Notes: generated from the sequence alone by a model not told the origin. Counted from the stretch's first letter, positions 40,196 through 50,957 are shown. The stretch: DNA of 64,000 nt from Segatella copri (GCF_026015625.1 NZ_JAPDVG010000001.1:2373001-2437000); one strand, 5' to 3'. Numbers and translations are program-made.

Positions 40196-41785
40196 TTATT
40201 TGTTAGACTCTTCTCTTGGATTTGCAGGTAATCCTGCCTCAATTACATCATCTGGCAATTGAATCGCACCTCGCAAGTCACCAGCCTTGAATACAATAGG
40301 AGACTCTTCGTCAACATCATGGCTGAACTCAATGCCATAGCGCTTGATGTCAAGGAAGCGAAGACCTTGATACAGGGTCTCCAGTCGACGCATCTGTAAG
40401 ATGAATTGCAAAATATCCTCTTGGGTACCAGCCTCAACCGTGAATCCCTGTGGATGGAATGTCTTACGAATGCTATGCTCCAAATTGGATTTTGGTGTAA
40501 CAGGTGCATACGGCAAGCTTTCGATAAAAGTCTTGATACTTTCAACTGTCATTGTTGGGCGTTTTGCCGTACCTTTCGCAGTCCCAGTATGCGACACAAT
40601 CCAAGTATTGATATCTTTCACTGCATTATCATACTCCTTCTTCATGGCATAAGCCTCAGCACGACAAAGAAGGGTTTCATCAGTAGTGAACACAGCATCT
40701 ACAACATGAAGATATCCAGTTTGAGCCACCTTATCAGCAAATTCAAAATGTTCAAACATCTTTGGGAAGATAAGAATACGGGCATTGCCAAACAACAAGT
40801 TTGACTGGTAGAGAGTATTGTCTTTGGATCCCCTTCCCCATGGCATCTTAGCCCAAATCGTTTCATACAGACCTACATTTTGATTGTGACAAAAACGCCC
40901 TTCATTACCACTGATATTTCTACCAATTCGACTATATGCCGTCATCAACAAGAGGTTTGCATTCTCTGATGAAGAAATATAGCGATTCTCCATATCCTCT
41001 GAATTAGACAAAGACATAAAAGGCACATAGTTGCGCAACAAAGAGGCTGGATTTGCTCCAAGCACCTTGTCAGCATATTTTATCACTTTGTCATAGTTCA
41101 TATAGTACAGGTTGAAACGAGCAGCAAAAGCATACGCAGCCTTCTGGTTGAAATGATACTTAGGCTGGGTATAGATATCATCGCTCACATCAGGCAAGGC
41201 AGCCTCAATATCTGCATCAATCTGCTCATAAAGTTGCTTCAGTGTACCACGCTTATAATCAGGGTTTACAGTTGTCTCAGGCTTTGTTGGATAAGGAAGT
41301 CCCATGCACTTCTCTGCATTATCTGGATTATAAGTCATACAGAAAGTTGTAGCAAGACGATACATGCTATAGGCACGACAGAGCAAAGCCTCAGCTCTCT
41401 GCGCCTTTAGCGATGCTGGATTACCCATCTCATCAATGGAAGCCAAAGCCTGGTTGGCTGCTGCAATTGCAGAATAATAACCATTCCACAAACTCTTTGG
41501 GCTATCATTGGTTTGAGCTGTAATTGGCTGAAAACGATAAACCTGCTCTATTTCCTGATTGGTACTATACTGCTTTCCATTGTCTGCATAATCATCTGAG
41601 CTCCATTCCAATATCAGATTGCTGCTTGCAGTTGGGTAAGCAGACACAAGCAGAGAGGTCACCTTTTCCTCGGTATTTACCTCGGCACGATCATCTGGCA
41701 ACTTGTCCAGGAAGCTGTCGCATGATGTGACCAATGACAATGCCGCAAAAGCCACCGATGCTATATATAATTTATTCTTTTTCAT
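40196..41785 (-). CDS. SusD/RagB-like lipoprotein
   Basis: 529 residues. Lipobox VTSC at residues 19-22, then the SusD start DSFLDKLPDDRAE. TPR-like helices (AQRAEALLCRAYSMYRLATT) and a C-terminal SusD block (ILQMRRLETLYQGLRFLDIK) are visible. The gene starts 16 bp after the SusC stop. If the SusC protein is off because of the G7 tract, SusD may also be reduced by polarity. Confidence 0.95.
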   Translation of the reverse strand: MKKNKLYIASVAFAALSLVTSCDSFLDKLPDDRAEVNTEEKVTSLLVSAYPTASSNLILEWSSDDYADNGKQYSTNQEIEQVYRFQPITAQTNDSPKSLWNGYYSAIAAANQALASIDEMGNPASLKAQRAEALLCRAYSMYRLATTFCMTYNPDNAEKCMGLPYPTKPETTVNPDYKRGTLKQLYEQIDADIEAALPDVSDDIYTQPKYHFNQKAAYAFAARFNLYYMNYDKVIKYADKVLGANPASLLRNYVPFMSLSNSEDMENRYISSSENANLLLMTAYSRIGRNISGNEGRFCHNQNVGLYETIWAKMPWGRGSKDNTLYQSNLLFGNARILIFPKMFEHFEFADKVAQTGYLHVVDAVFTTDETLLCRAEAYAMKKEYDNAVKDINTWIVSHTGTAKGTAKRPTMTVESIKTFIESLPYAPVTPKSNLEHSIRKTFHPQGFTVEAGTQEDILQFILQMRRLETLYQGLRFLDIKRYGIEFSHDVDEESPIVFKAGDLRGAIQLPDDVIEAGLPANPREESNK

Positions 41786-41801
41786 AATTATCTCTCTTTC
41801 T

Positions 41802-44800
41802 TTAAAGTCCTACTCTTAATGTCAATGTAAACTGACGTGGCATTGGGGTTGCCACACCACCAGTGTTGAAAAACTCAGGATCCTGTCCGTGCAACTTCTT
41901 GTCTGAATAAATCAAGAACAAGTTAGTAGCCTGAAGTTTCAAATTTACGCTGTTCAAGCGAAGGGCCTGAATCCACTTGCCTGGGAAATCATAAGCCAAA
42001 GAAATCTCCTTCATGCGAATGAAATCACCCTTAGCTACGCGAGCCGTAGAATAGTTATATGCATTATAAAGATAACCAATATAATTGTCATTCTGCTTCA
42101 TGCGCTGGTCTGCTATGACTGGCACATCCGTATAAGCTTCATCACCAGCTTGAGTCCAACGATTTATAAATTCCTTTGGCATGGCAGTCATGTCTGAGTA
42201 TGAAGAACTGAAAGCTGGATCAAGACGTACTTTATTTCCTGCAGCGTATGTAATGAACACATTCAGTTTAAAACCCTTATAAGAGAAGGTGTTTCCGAAA
42301 CTGCCGTTAATGGTTGGGTCTGTTGGACCTTCATACTTCAAGTAATCTGTTGTAGTTGACTGGAAGTAGAGATCGCCACCATAGCTTGTCTTCTCGCCAT
42401 TCTGATTCACAACGATAGGCAGACCTTTTTTGTTCAATCCCTTGAAATCAATAGAGAACAAAGAGCGAACAGGATAGCCATTCATTGTGAAACCGGTACC
42501 TGTAATCATCTGCATGATGTTAGCACGTGAATCCAAGTCGGTTACAGTATTCTTTGAGTGAGAGAAAATGAAGTCGGTACTCCATTTAAAATCCTTGGTC
42601 TCAATGTTGCGAGTGGAAATAGTCAACTCCTCACCATGTGAACGCATACTTGCCACATTGGCATATTTATAGATCTCACCACCAACACCCATGGTACGCT
42701 TAGGACCAATCAAATCATAATTGTTGCGGCGATACCAATCGAAAGTCACATTAATGCGGTTATTCAAAAAGCCCATATCCAAACCGAGGTTCAACTCATG
42801 CTTCTTTTCATAGGTCAAATCATCATTACCCAAGCGATAAATCTCAAGTCCAGTCTCCTTGTCACCGGCAAATGGACGCCAAGGGTTGTAACTCTGTATC
42901 ACTACCAACGAGTTAGAAACGGAAGCAGGACCTCGATCAGCTGTCAATGAATATGATGCTTTTAATGTAAGATGAGAAAGAACTGGATTTAACTTAGCAA
43001 ACCAACTCTCCTCATGAGCATTCCATGCTCCAGACACGTTCCAAGTAGGCAACCAACGAGCTGAGCGACTCTTACCCAACTTATTGGAACCCTCATAACG
43101 AATGGTACCATTAATTGTGTAGCGACCCTTATAAGAATAGGTGGCAGTACCAAAGAAAGAAGCCTCACGCTGATATGAATTATCCAAACTATAATATTGA
43201 CCATTCTCCTCCGCCAACTGCTTGAAGAAGTTATAGTTGAAAGCAGGGAGATAACCCATATCATACTGCATGCCAACGCCATTAAAATAAGAACGGCTAC
43301 GGTCGAGTGAATTGATTTCCAAACCACCGAATAAGTTCACGATATGGTCTTTGTTGTATACATCATTATAGCTAGCTGTGGCACGGAAGTCCCAGCTATT
43401 CATCTTATATTTGGTCTCACGATAAAAACCACCCTTTTCCAATACAGAGAATGGCAAAGAGTTAGCCTTGTCTGGGTCGGTATAGAGCCATGGGTTGGCA
43501 TCACGCATCGTGGCATCATCCATGGCACGGTATGCCCAAGCCTGGTTACTCTGGTCGGTAATGGTTGCTGCATTGGTTGTGGTAGAATACTTATAAGCAC
43601 CCAACACTGCAAGTTCCACCTTAGAGATAGGCTTATACTTCAACTCGCCCTGGAACTTCATATCTACAACATCCAAGCTCAGATAGTTGTTATCCAACTC
43701 ACGGAAAATATTGAATGGCGCATAGTTACGAACATAGAGTTCATTTGGGTTCATTGTACGAGAGGTATTCAACGCATAAGAATATGGGTTGATATCGAAG
43801 TCACGACTCACCTCACCTGTCACATTATTTACAGACTGTGAAGTAGTACCAGGAGCGCGCTGCTTACGATAGGAAGCATTAGCAATGGCATTGAATGACA
43901 CCTTCTTAGATATATTATAAAGAGCATTCACATTGGCAGTATAACGCTGCACCTTGCTCTGCTTAGACCATCCTGGGTCGTTCATCACACTGAATGAGGT
44001 GTAGTACTGAGCCTTGTCTGTACCAGTAGCCAAACTGATGGAATGGTTCTGAGAAATGCTGTTGCTGAACAGCAAATCAAACCAATCTGTATTCTGATAC
44101 TCTGCCTTCTGAAGATAAGACCTCATCGCCTCCTCAGTATTTGCCAATCCAAAAGTGCCAGTCTTGGCATCGTATGTATTCATTAAGTGATACATCTTGC
44201 CAAACACACCACTATTTGAGGCACGATAGCTCTTTTCAAAAGAGAAATAGCCATCGTTGTACATCTCACGATATACACCCATCTGATCCTGAGAATTCAT
44301 GATATTGAAATTGCGGTAGCTTGGCTTCAAACGCATGGTGAATTCACCAGTATAGTTGATACGGTTTGTACCAGCTTTACCTTTCTTGGTTGTAACAACG
44401 ATGACACCAGCCATGGCACGTGCACCATAAATAGAGGTAGCAGAACCATCCTTCAAAATCTGGAAACTTTCAATATCATCAGCATTCAGACCTGCTATGG
44501 CTGAAGAAATAAGGGTCTCAGCGTTACCAGAAGACAAATCATCAGCATCAACCTCAGTTACGTCCTCCATGATAACACCATCTACCACCCAAAGAGGTTT
44601 TGAGCTACCATAAATAGAAGTAGCGCCACGCACACGAATCTTTGGAGCTGTACCGAAAGTACCTGAGACGTTCTGCACAGACACACCGGCCGCTTTACCT
44701 TCCAAGGCACGACTGATGTCTGCGACACCATCCAGCTTTGTCTTGTCGCCAGAAATTTTTGTAGTAGCACCAGTAAACAAACGCTTATCCATCTTCTGCA

Positions 44801-45121
44801 TACCCGTTACAACCACCTCGCCCAAGCTCTTGCTATCTGCCTTCAGGCGGATAGTCATCTTGGCGGCTGGAGTCAAGGTCTGGCTCTGCATACCGATGTA
44901 GCTAACTACAAGTTTTTTACCAGCAGGTACCTCCAAAGAGAAGTGACCGTCAATATCGGTGACGGTACCTGTACGTGCCGCTCCAGCGACTACGACAGAT
45001 GCACCAATGACAGGTTCACCATCTTCCTGAGAAACTACGGTACCTGTTACTTTCGTTTGAGCCAATACCCCCCCACAAAAAGGAAGAGATTGACTAACAA
45101 GAAAAGCAATCTTTTTTCCAT
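41802..45121 (-). CDS. SusC-like TonB-dependent receptor, signal peptide out of frame at a G7 tract
   Basis: The receptor body (about 1087 codons, frame ending at 41802) has an N-terminal carboxypeptidase-like domain, the plug (VRGATSIYG, PLWVVDGVI) and a barrel ending TLRVGL. No ATG lies in its frame upstream: the frame starts at a TTG (45065) and meets a TAG at 45132-45134. The true signal peptide is in another frame from the ATG at 45121 (MEKRLLFLLVNLFLFVGG). The join falls on seven G (minus strand, 45068-45074). With eight G the signal would run straight into VLAQTKVTG. As sequenced, the ATG frame stops after 24 codons. Confidence 0.85.
45068..45074 (-). repeat. G7 tract, possible phase-variation switch of SusC
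   Basis: Seven C on the plus strand (G on the coding strand) inside the signal-peptide region. Gain of one base restores the reading frame of the receptor. Confidence 0.6.
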
Positions 45122-45220
45122 AAAATCTTCTCTAAATAATTAAACAACTCTTATATAACTTTATATATTTATTTTTTCTCTTCTTACATTTTTTAAGCCT
45201 CTCTCGTTGCTTTATGGGTG

Positions 45221-45228
45221 CAAAGGTA
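45221..45228 (-). promoter_or_regulatory. -7 box of the second SusC operon
   Basis: TACCTTTG on the minus strand, 100 bp before the ATG at 45121. The nearest TTTG is 21 bp upstream. Confidence 0.6.
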
Positions 45229-45403
45229 AGAAAAAGTATTGAATTAATGCAAACTTTATCGATATTTTTATAGAAAAAAGTTAGTTTTTCTTGATTTTCG
45301 TCAACATTTAGAAATATCGTCTACACTTTTAATAGAAAAAAGTCAGAAATAATAGATTTAAGCAAAGTTTACGAAAAGAAAATAAAAATGTTCTAAAACT
45401 CAA

Positions 45404-45459
45404 AAAAGGCAAGGTTTCTGTAAAACCTCATTCAGAAGTTTCCCAGAAGTCTTGCCTTT
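45404..45459 (-). terminator. Terminator of the two-component operon
   Basis: On the minus strand AAAGGCAAG pairs with CTTGCCTTT over a long loop and runs into T6. Confidence 0.75.
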
Positions 45460-45535
45460 CTTTATACTTAAGTACCTATATCAGCCACTTGATTATTTAT
45501 ATTTGCCGCTTAGATATTTTATTCAAAAAACATTT

Positions 45536-46996
45536 TTATTTCTTAAGCGTAAATTCAAACTTCAAGCCGCCTTCCAGCAGATTGCTCACCCGGATGGTTC
45601 CGCCATGCAGGAGAACGGCATTCTTGACGATGGCAAGACCCAAACCGGTGCCACCCATCTTGCGGCTGCGTCCCTTATCTACCCGATAGAAACGCTCAAA
45701 AAGACGGGAGAGATGCTCGGCAGGAACTCCCTGACCGTTATCACAGAAGATGAAATGCCACTTATTGCCCTGCTCCTTGGCACTCAACGTTATCTTACGT
45801 CCTTCGCCGGCATAAGCAATGGCATTGTCGGTAAGATTGCGGAACACACTATAGAGCAGACTGCGGTTACCCTTCACGATAATATGCTGGTCGGGAAGAA
45901 GATTCTCGAAAGTCATCTTGTGCGACTCTCTTTCCAACGCCGTCTCATGGGCTATTTCACTCACCATCTGCGTAATGTCTACCGCCTCGAAATCTATCAT
46001 ATCCGAACCGTCATCCAACCGGTTCAGGGTAGAGATGTCGCGGAGCAGAGAGGTGAGACGTTCGCTCTGGGCATAACAGCGCTGCAGAAACTGCGACTTC
46101 ATCTCTTCGTTGATATGCGGATTGTCGAGTATCGTTTCCAGATAACCCTGAATACTTGCTACAGGAGTCTTCAATTCGTGAGCGATATTCTGGGTAAGCT
46201 GCCGCTTCAGTACATCCTGTTCACGTCGGGTGGTCTGTATGCGCTTATACATCTTGATGATACGCTCAGCTATCTCGCCCAACTCATCGTTAGGAAACTT
46301 GGCGAGATCTTCCACCTCCAGACTCTCGTTGTGGTCTGCCTTATAAGCAAAGATGCTCAGTTTGGAAACATTCTTACCCAGACGGTCCGTAAAACGGTAG
46401 AGCACGATGGTAAGCAGAATGACGGCTACAATGGCAAACCAGATGAAATGCTGGTCGGCCTGCAGCGACTTAGCCAAATCATTATTGTAAGGTAGTGCCG
46501 TACGGATGATGAGCTTGCTTTCCGGAAAATAAGAAGCCACATAGAAATAATCGTGCTTCAGGGTTTTAGACTGTCGCTCCACGCTTGAGCCTACCCTGTT
46601 TTTCAAGGCCTCTGCTATTTCCTCCCGCTTGGCATGGTTGGCAAAATGTTCATAGTCGGAACTCATGTTGTCATAAATCACCTTACCGTTAGGGCGCACC
46701 AGCGTAACACGAAGATCCTTGCTTTCATGTTCTCGGACAAAAGCCTGCAACTTCTCATGAGCCACAGTCACTTTCTTATTGTGAAGGCTATCCTGCAGAA
46801 TAATTCCTTCACCAGGAGAGAGCGCCAGATCTTCTGCCAGCAGTTCATTATAATTTTCCAGCTTGATAGTAAGCGTACCTATTTTATACTGTTTCTCTCG
46901 TGCCTGCTGGAACACGATAAAACTGACGGCGAACACAAGGAACACCGCCAGTACACTGAAGTACAACTTCCTACCTACACTATTTAGCTTAAACAT
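45536..46996 (-). CDS. Sensor histidine kinase, membrane-bound
   Basis: 486 residues. Two membrane helices, near residues 10-28 and 178-200, enclose a periplasmic sensor domain of about 150 residues. A HAMP-like linker follows, then the H-box (LTQNIAHELKTPVASIQGYL), and the ATP-binding domain with NLTDNAIAY, DNGQGVP and GGTGLGLAIVKNA. It starts 5 bp after the response-regulator stop, so they are a pair. The pair resembles RprX/RprY of Bacteroides by type only; the signal is unknown. Confidence 0.93.
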   Translation of the reverse strand: MFKLNSVGRKLYFSVLAVFLVFAVSFIVFQQAREKQYKIGTLTIKLENYNELLAEDLALSPGEGIILQDSLHNKKVTVAHEKLQAFVREHESKDLRVTLVRPNGKVIYDNMSSDYEHFANHAKREEIAEALKNRVGSSVERQSKTLKHDYFYVASYFPESKLIIRTALPYNNDLAKSLQADQHFIWFAIVAVILLTIVLYRFTDRLGKNVSKLSIFAYKADHNESLEVEDLAKFPNDELGEIAERIIKMYKRIQTTRREQDVLKRQLTQNIAHELKTPVASIQGYLETILDNPHINEEMKSQFLQRCYAQSERLTSLLRDISTLNRLDDGSDMIDFEAVDITQMVSEIAHETALERESHKMTFENLLPDQHIIVKGNRSLLYSVFRNLTDNAIAYAGEGRKITLSAKEQGNKWHFIFCDNGQGVPAEHLSRLFERFYRVDKGRSRKMGGTGLGLAIVKNAVLLHGGTIRVSNLLEGGLKFEFTLKK

Positions 46997-47001
46997 TTTA
47001 A

Positions 47002-47697
47002 TTACGCATCAAAATAATAACCGAACCCCAGACGGGTAACGATGCACTTGGCAAACTTACCAATCTTCTTTCTCATACGGGTGATGTTGACATCCACCGT
47101 GCGGTCGAGTACCATCACATCCTTAGGCCATACCCGGTCGATAAGTTCCTGACGTGAGAAGACCTTGCCACGCTCTTCGAGGAAAAGACGCAGGAGTTCG
47201 AACTCGGTCTTGGTGAAAGGGATAGCCTCACCATCGATGCTCACCGTCTTCTTGTCCAGATTCAGCTGCAGTCCCTGATAGTTGATGATCTTCGATTCAT
47301 CAGCATCGCCAGCCTGTTCAGCCGTACGGCGCAAGACGGCACGCACTCTGACCATCACCTCTCGGATAGAGAAAGGTTTCGAGATATAATCATCGGCACC
47401 GATATTGAATCCTGTCACCGTATCGTTTTCCGTATCACGGGCTGTAAGGAAGATGATTGGAACATTGGCTGTCATCGGATTGTCCTTCAACTGCTTAGCC
47501 AGCTGGAAACCGCTCATTCCTCCCATCATGACGTCCAGTAGCAGCAGGTCGAACGAAGCGATGTCCATCTCCAAAGCCTCTTCTGCAGAATTGGCAGTCT
47601 CTACCTCATATCCTTCTGTTTCGAGATTGAATTTCAGAATCTCACACAAGTCTTGCTCATCATCAACAACAAGTATTCTTTTCATATTCTCTTCCAT
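47002..47697 (-). CDS. OmpR-type response regulator
   Basis: 231 residues. Receiver domain at about 5-120: VDDEQD acidic pair, phosphoacceptor Asp in LLLLDVMMGG, Thr in IFLTARD, and Lys in ISKPFS. The winged-helix DNA-binding domain (about 135-230) shows FTKTEFELLRLFLEERGKVF and MVLDRTVDVNITRMRKKIG. The start could be the ATG four codons later (MKRILVVDDE). It is the first gene of the operon and is followed by its kinase. Confidence 0.94.
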   Translation of the reverse strand: MEENMKRILVVDDEQDLCEILKFNLETEGYEVETANSAEEALEMDIASFDLLLLDVMMGGMSGFQLAKQLKDNPMTANVPIIFLTARDTENDTVTGFNIGADDYISKPFSIREVMVRVRAVLRRTAEQAGDADESKIINYQGLQLNLDKKTVSIDGEAIPFTKTEFELLRLFLEERGKVFSRQELIDRVWPKDVMVLDRTVDVNITRMRKKIGKFAKCIVTRLGFGYYFDA

Positions 47698-47723
47698 ATT
47701 TCATGTTATTTAAAATATCGCTG

Positions 47724-47731
47724 CAAAATTA
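47724..47731 (-). promoter_or_regulatory. -7 box of the two-component operon
   Basis: TAATTTTG on the minus strand, about 27 bp before the response-regulator start. Confidence 0.6.
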
Positions 47732-47866
47732 CGACTTTTCTTTCGTAATAAGCGTTACATTCGGTTACAATTTCGTGACATTTAGTTCTTTAGAGAAAAA
47801 AAATATAAAAAAACGGGTATTTTGTTACACATTTTAACTTAGTGTTCCAAATTCGCTACATGTTTC

Positions 47867-47898
47867 TTTGCTAGTTAGAAACAGAAATGCTACTTTTG
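47867..47898 (+). promoter_or_regulatory. Promoter of the HTH gene remnant
   Basis: TTTG (47867-47870), 20-bp spacer, TACTTTTG (47891-47898). It still looks intact although the gene is broken. Confidence 0.7.
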
Positions 47899-47943
47899 CA
47901 CCCGATATAACTATAAGTGAGCATATAACACAACTGAAAGAGT

Positions 47944-48106
47944 ATGAAAGATAAAGTAAATGCAATTCCCTTAATCGGTGAAATCATCAAAGAGGAATTA
48001 AACAAGCAAGGCAAGACCACAGTATGGCTTGCTGAACATTGATTTGTTTAAGGTTTATTCAGACGCTTTGCGCAAACGCAAGAAAAAGAATCAAGATTTA
48101 AACTAA
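47944..48106 (+). pseudogene. XRE-type HTH gene with internal deletion
   Basis: The ATG at 47944 opens MKDKVNAIPLIGEIIKEELN and KQGKTTVWLAEH, the first helices of a small helix-turn-helix protein, then stops (TGA, 48040). The next frame from 48041 gives DLFKVYSDALRKRKKKNQDL and ends at a TAA (48104-48106), a typical C terminus of this family. About 30-35 codons with the recognition helix are missing and the frame is shifted. Confidence 0.75.
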
Positions 48107-48118
48107 AAATAACTAAAA

Positions 48119-48155
48119 CAATAAGACCTGAGGTTAATCACCCCAGGTCTTATTG
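48119..48155. terminator. Bidirectional terminator
   Basis: CAATAAGACCTG (48119-48130) pairs perfectly with CAGGTCTTATTG (48144-48155). It ends the icd gene and the HTH remnant. Confidence 0.8.
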
Positions 48156-48158
48156 TTT

Positions 48159-49370
48159 TTATGCCAATCGCTTTTCCAGACGCTCGCGGATGGCAGCGAT
48201 AAAGCCGGCAGAGTTTACAGCCTTAGCCTCAACACCTTCCATCAGGTTTACGAGATCCTTGGTAGCGATACCATCATTCAAAGTATCGAAACATGCAGCC
48301 TCCAGTTGGTCGCCAAAGTTCTGAAGTTCCTTGATGCCATCCAGTTCGCCACGCTTTCTCAACGCACCGCTCCATGCAAAGATGGTAGCCATAGGGTTGG
48401 TAGATGTATCTTCACCCTTCAGGTAGCGATAGTAGTGACGGGTCACGGTACCGTGGGCTGCCTCATACTCATACTTGCCGTCAGGAGAAACCAATACGGA
48501 AGTCATCATCGCCAGAGAACCGAAGGCTGTACTGAGCATATCACTCATCACATCACCGTCATAGTTCTTGCAAGCCCAGATAAAGCCGCCCTTGCTGCGG
48601 ATAACACGAGCCACTGCATCATCAATCAATGTATAGAAATACTCGATACCGAGTTCTGCAAACTTCTCTTTATAGTCGCTCTCATATACTTCCTCAAAGA
48701 TTTTACGGAACTGGGCATCATAAGTCTTAGAGATGGTATCCTTGGTAGCAAACCAGAGATCCTGCTTGGTATCAATGGCAAACTTGAAGCAGCTGTGAGC
48801 AAAGCTGCGGATACTCTTATCAGTATTGTGCATGCCCTGGATAACGCCAGCACCATCGAAAGAATGAATCTCAATCTCCTGCTTTTTGCCGCTCTTACCC
48901 TCGAACACGAGTTTGGCTGTACCTGGCTCATCAGCACGAAGTTCCACGCTCTTGTATACATCGCCGTAAGCATGACGGGCGATGGTAATAGGCTTCTCCC
49001 AGTTCTTTACACAAGGGTGGATACTTGGGATGGTGATAGGAGCACGGAATACGGTACCGTCCATGATGCTACGGATAGTTCCATTAGGGCTCTTCCACAT
49101 TTTGTGGAGTTTATACTCGTCCATACGCTGTGCATTAGGAGTGATAGTAGCACACTTCACAGCCACGCCATATTTCTTAGCCGCCTCAGCAGAGTCGATG
49201 GTTACCTGGTCATTGGTCTGGTCGCGATAAGGCAGACCGAGATCATAATACTCAGACTTCAAATCAACGAAAGGAAGAATCAGTTCGTCCTTAATCATCT
49301 TCCAGAGAATTCTTGTCATCTCATCACCGTCCATCTCTACCAATGGAGTTGTCATCTTAATCTTTTCCAT
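48159..49370 (-). CDS. icd: NADP-dependent isocitrate dehydrogenase
   Basis: 403 residues of the eukaryote-like (type II, homodimeric) class. It oxidises isocitrate to 2-oxoglutarate with NADP. Landmarks: [17 protein letters not shown], substrate loop [17 protein letters not shown], metal-binding ASP run [20 protein letters not shown] and the NADP region [14 protein letters not shown]. The length fits the class. A single gene with its own promoter. Confidence 0.96.
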   Translation of the reverse strand: MEKIKMTTPLVEMDGDEMTRILWKMIKDELILPFVDLKSEYYDLGLPYRDQTNDQVTIDSAEAAKKYGVAVKCATITPNAQRMDEYKLHKMWKSPNGTIRSIMDGTVFRAPITIPSIHPCVKNWEKPITIARHAYGDVYKSVELRADEPGTAKLVFEGKSGKKQEIEIHSFDGAGVIQGMHNTDKSIRSFAHSCFKFAIDTKQDLWFATKDTISKTYDAQFRKIFEEVYESDYKEKFAELGIEYFYTLIDDAVARVIRSKGGFIWACKNYDGDVMSDMLSTAFGSLAMMTSVLVSPDGKYEYEAAHGTVTRHYYRYLKGEDTSTNPMATIFAWSGALRKRGELDGIKELQNFGDQLEAACFDTLNDGIATKDLVNLMEGVEAKAVNSAGFIAAIRERLEKRLA

Positions 49371-49449
49371 AACACAATATAATGTATAATTAATAATTTA
49401 CAATGTACAATGATCAGGGCAGCCAAGTGGCCCCTTGATATTTTGCCTG

Positions 49450-49457
49450 CAAAATTA
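49450..49457 (-). promoter_or_regulatory. -7 box of icd
   Basis: TAATTTTG on the minus strand, 79 bp before the start. Confidence 0.6.
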
Positions 49458-49569
49458 ATAAAAATAATCAAGAAAAGAAAGGAAATTAAGAATAATTCTA
49501 GCAAAATGATAACAAAAAGTACTTTTTTACGTACTTAAAACATAAAATCTGTATATTTATACCTAAAAA

Positions 49570-49600
49570 GGCATCAATGAGCCCGAAACTCATTGATGCC
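49570..49600 (-). terminator. Terminator of the OmpA-like gene
   Basis: GGCATCAATGAG pairs perfectly with CTCATTGATGCC, followed by T5 on the minus strand. Confidence 0.8.
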
Positions 49601-49604
49601 TCTA

Positions 49605-49660
49605 CTTATTTACCTTTTTACTTTTTTACCCTTTTACCTTTTTACCTTTAAATAGCCTTT
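49605..49660 (-). repeat. GGTAAAAA heptamer tract after stop codon
   Basis: Read on the minus strand, about six copies of (A)GGTAAAAA-like units begin at the stop codon of the OmpA gene. Similar tracts follow purL, the first chromate transporter gene and the phosphatase gene. Confidence 0.7.
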
Positions 49661-50515
49661 TTACTTCTCCTCTGGAGCCTTGTCGATCAAGTCCATGAAC
49701 TGGTCGAGCTTAGGAGTGATGATAATCTGAGTGCGGCGGTTGCGCTGCTTGCCTACCTCTGTATCGTTAGTTGTTACAGGGTTGTACTCACCACGACCAC
49801 CAGCAGTAAGGCGCTTAGGATTTACACCGAAGTGATCCTGCAAGTACTGAACAACAGAAGCTGCACGGAGAGCAGAGAGGTCCCAGTTGTTGCGGATATT
49901 CTTCATCTTGGCACTTGTAGTGCTTACTGGTACGTTATCGGTATTACCCTCTACGAGCACATCGTAATCCTTGTAGTCTGTGATGATCTTAGCAATCTTG
50001 CTCAATGTTTCCTGAGCACGGCTGTTCACCTCATAGCTACCACTCTGATAGAGCATATTGTCAGCCAGAGAGATGTAAACTACACCCTTCAGAACCTGAA
50101 CATCAACCTCCTTCATCTCTTCCTTGCTCAAAGAGCGGGTCAGGTTGTTGGTAAGAACCATGTTGAGCGAATCGCTCTTGCTCTTTACCTCAACAAGGTG
50201 ACGGATATACTGGTTACTCTCGTTGATCTGGTCAACGAGTTTCTCAATGCTCACGTTGTTCTGGCTTGCATTGTTCAAACTCTTGTCAAGCGAGTTCTGC
50301 AACTTAGCGTAATCGCTCTTTGCAGTAGCGAGCTGCTCCTGGGCAGCAGCCAGACTAGCCTCAGTAGCTGCCAGCTTTTCCTTGGTAGCCTGATAGTTGC
50401 TTGACAATTCCTTATTCTCATTCTGGCAATTCTGAAGATCCTTCTTACTTGCACAGCTTGTAGCCATCAGAGCTACAGCCATCATTGCCATTACCATTAA
50501 CTTTGTCTGTTTCAT
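49661..50515 (-). CDS. OmpA-family lipoprotein with coiled coil
   Basis: 284 residues. Lipobox ATSC at residues 18-21, then a coiled coil of about 75 residues (KEKLAATEASLAAAQEQLAT), a linker, and the C-terminal OmpA domain (about 155-270) with VLVEGNTDNVPV and RNNWDLSALRAASVVQYL. The domain grips peptidoglycan, so the protein should link the outer membrane to the wall. The promoter is unusually well spaced for strong expression. Its stop codon starts the GGTAAAAA tract. Confidence 0.93.
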   Translation of the reverse strand: MKQTKLMVMAMMAVALMATSCASKKDLQNCQNENKELSSNYQATKEKLAATEASLAAAQEQLATAKSDYAKLQNSLDKSLNNASQNNVSIEKLVDQINESNQYIRHLVEVKSKSDSLNMVLTNNLTRSLSKEEMKEVDVQVLKGVVYISLADNMLYQSGSYEVNSRAQETLSKIAKIITDYKDYDVLVEGNTDNVPVSTTSAKMKNIRNNWDLSALRAASVVQYLQDHFGVNPKRLTAGGRGEYNPVTTNDTEVGKQRNRRTQIIITPKLDQFMDLIDKAPEEK

Positions 50516-50678
50516 ATTCTTTCTAATTTAAATTTTCTTGTTATTATTAATTGATTATAGTATATCTTAACGTCGCTTTCTACCTCCTATTATATTAGAG
50601 TTTTCCCGGCTTTTATCCGTTATCCGGAAGCTTCTACATTTTAGGGCATTATAGAAACTGATTCACTTCTTTCACTTG

Positions 50679-50686
50679 CAAAGTTA
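50679..50686 (-). promoter_or_regulatory. -7 box of the OmpA-like gene
   Basis: TAACTTTG on the minus strand, 163 bp before the start, giving a long leader. Confidence 0.5.
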
Positions 50687-50880
50687 CAGATAAGACTCGA
50701 ATAAACAATATTTGTCAAATGCATTTAGACATTTTTAACCTCTAAATCTTTATTTATCACCTTTTTAACCAAAAAAGGCAACAGAAAGCACTTTTCTTAT
50801 AGCTAAACCGTCAAATGTAGCCTCTCAAGGTAAGAATAGCCCAAATCTCAACAAAAAAAACATAAAAAACAGAGTTTTAT
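50687..50880. other. AT-rich gap between divergent promoters
   Basis: No ORF or strong structure was seen between the OmpA-like and purL promoters. Confidence 0.5.
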
Positions 50881-50911
50881 TTTGTAGTGTCTTGAAATTG
50901 CACTATCTTTG
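50881..50911 (+). promoter_or_regulatory. Consensus promoter of purL
   Basis: TTTG (50881-50884), 19 bp, TATCTTTG (50904-50911): an exact match. No PurR-type site was recognised. Confidence 0.85.
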
Positions 50912-50957
50912 CACTCGAAAAGAAATAAATACATTAATAATATAAAAGAAAGCAAGT

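Noticed and set aside
48153..49382. 409-codon antisense frame opposite icd
   Set aside because: Shadow of isocitrate dehydrogenase; it begins inside the terminator hairpin and lacks any family pattern.
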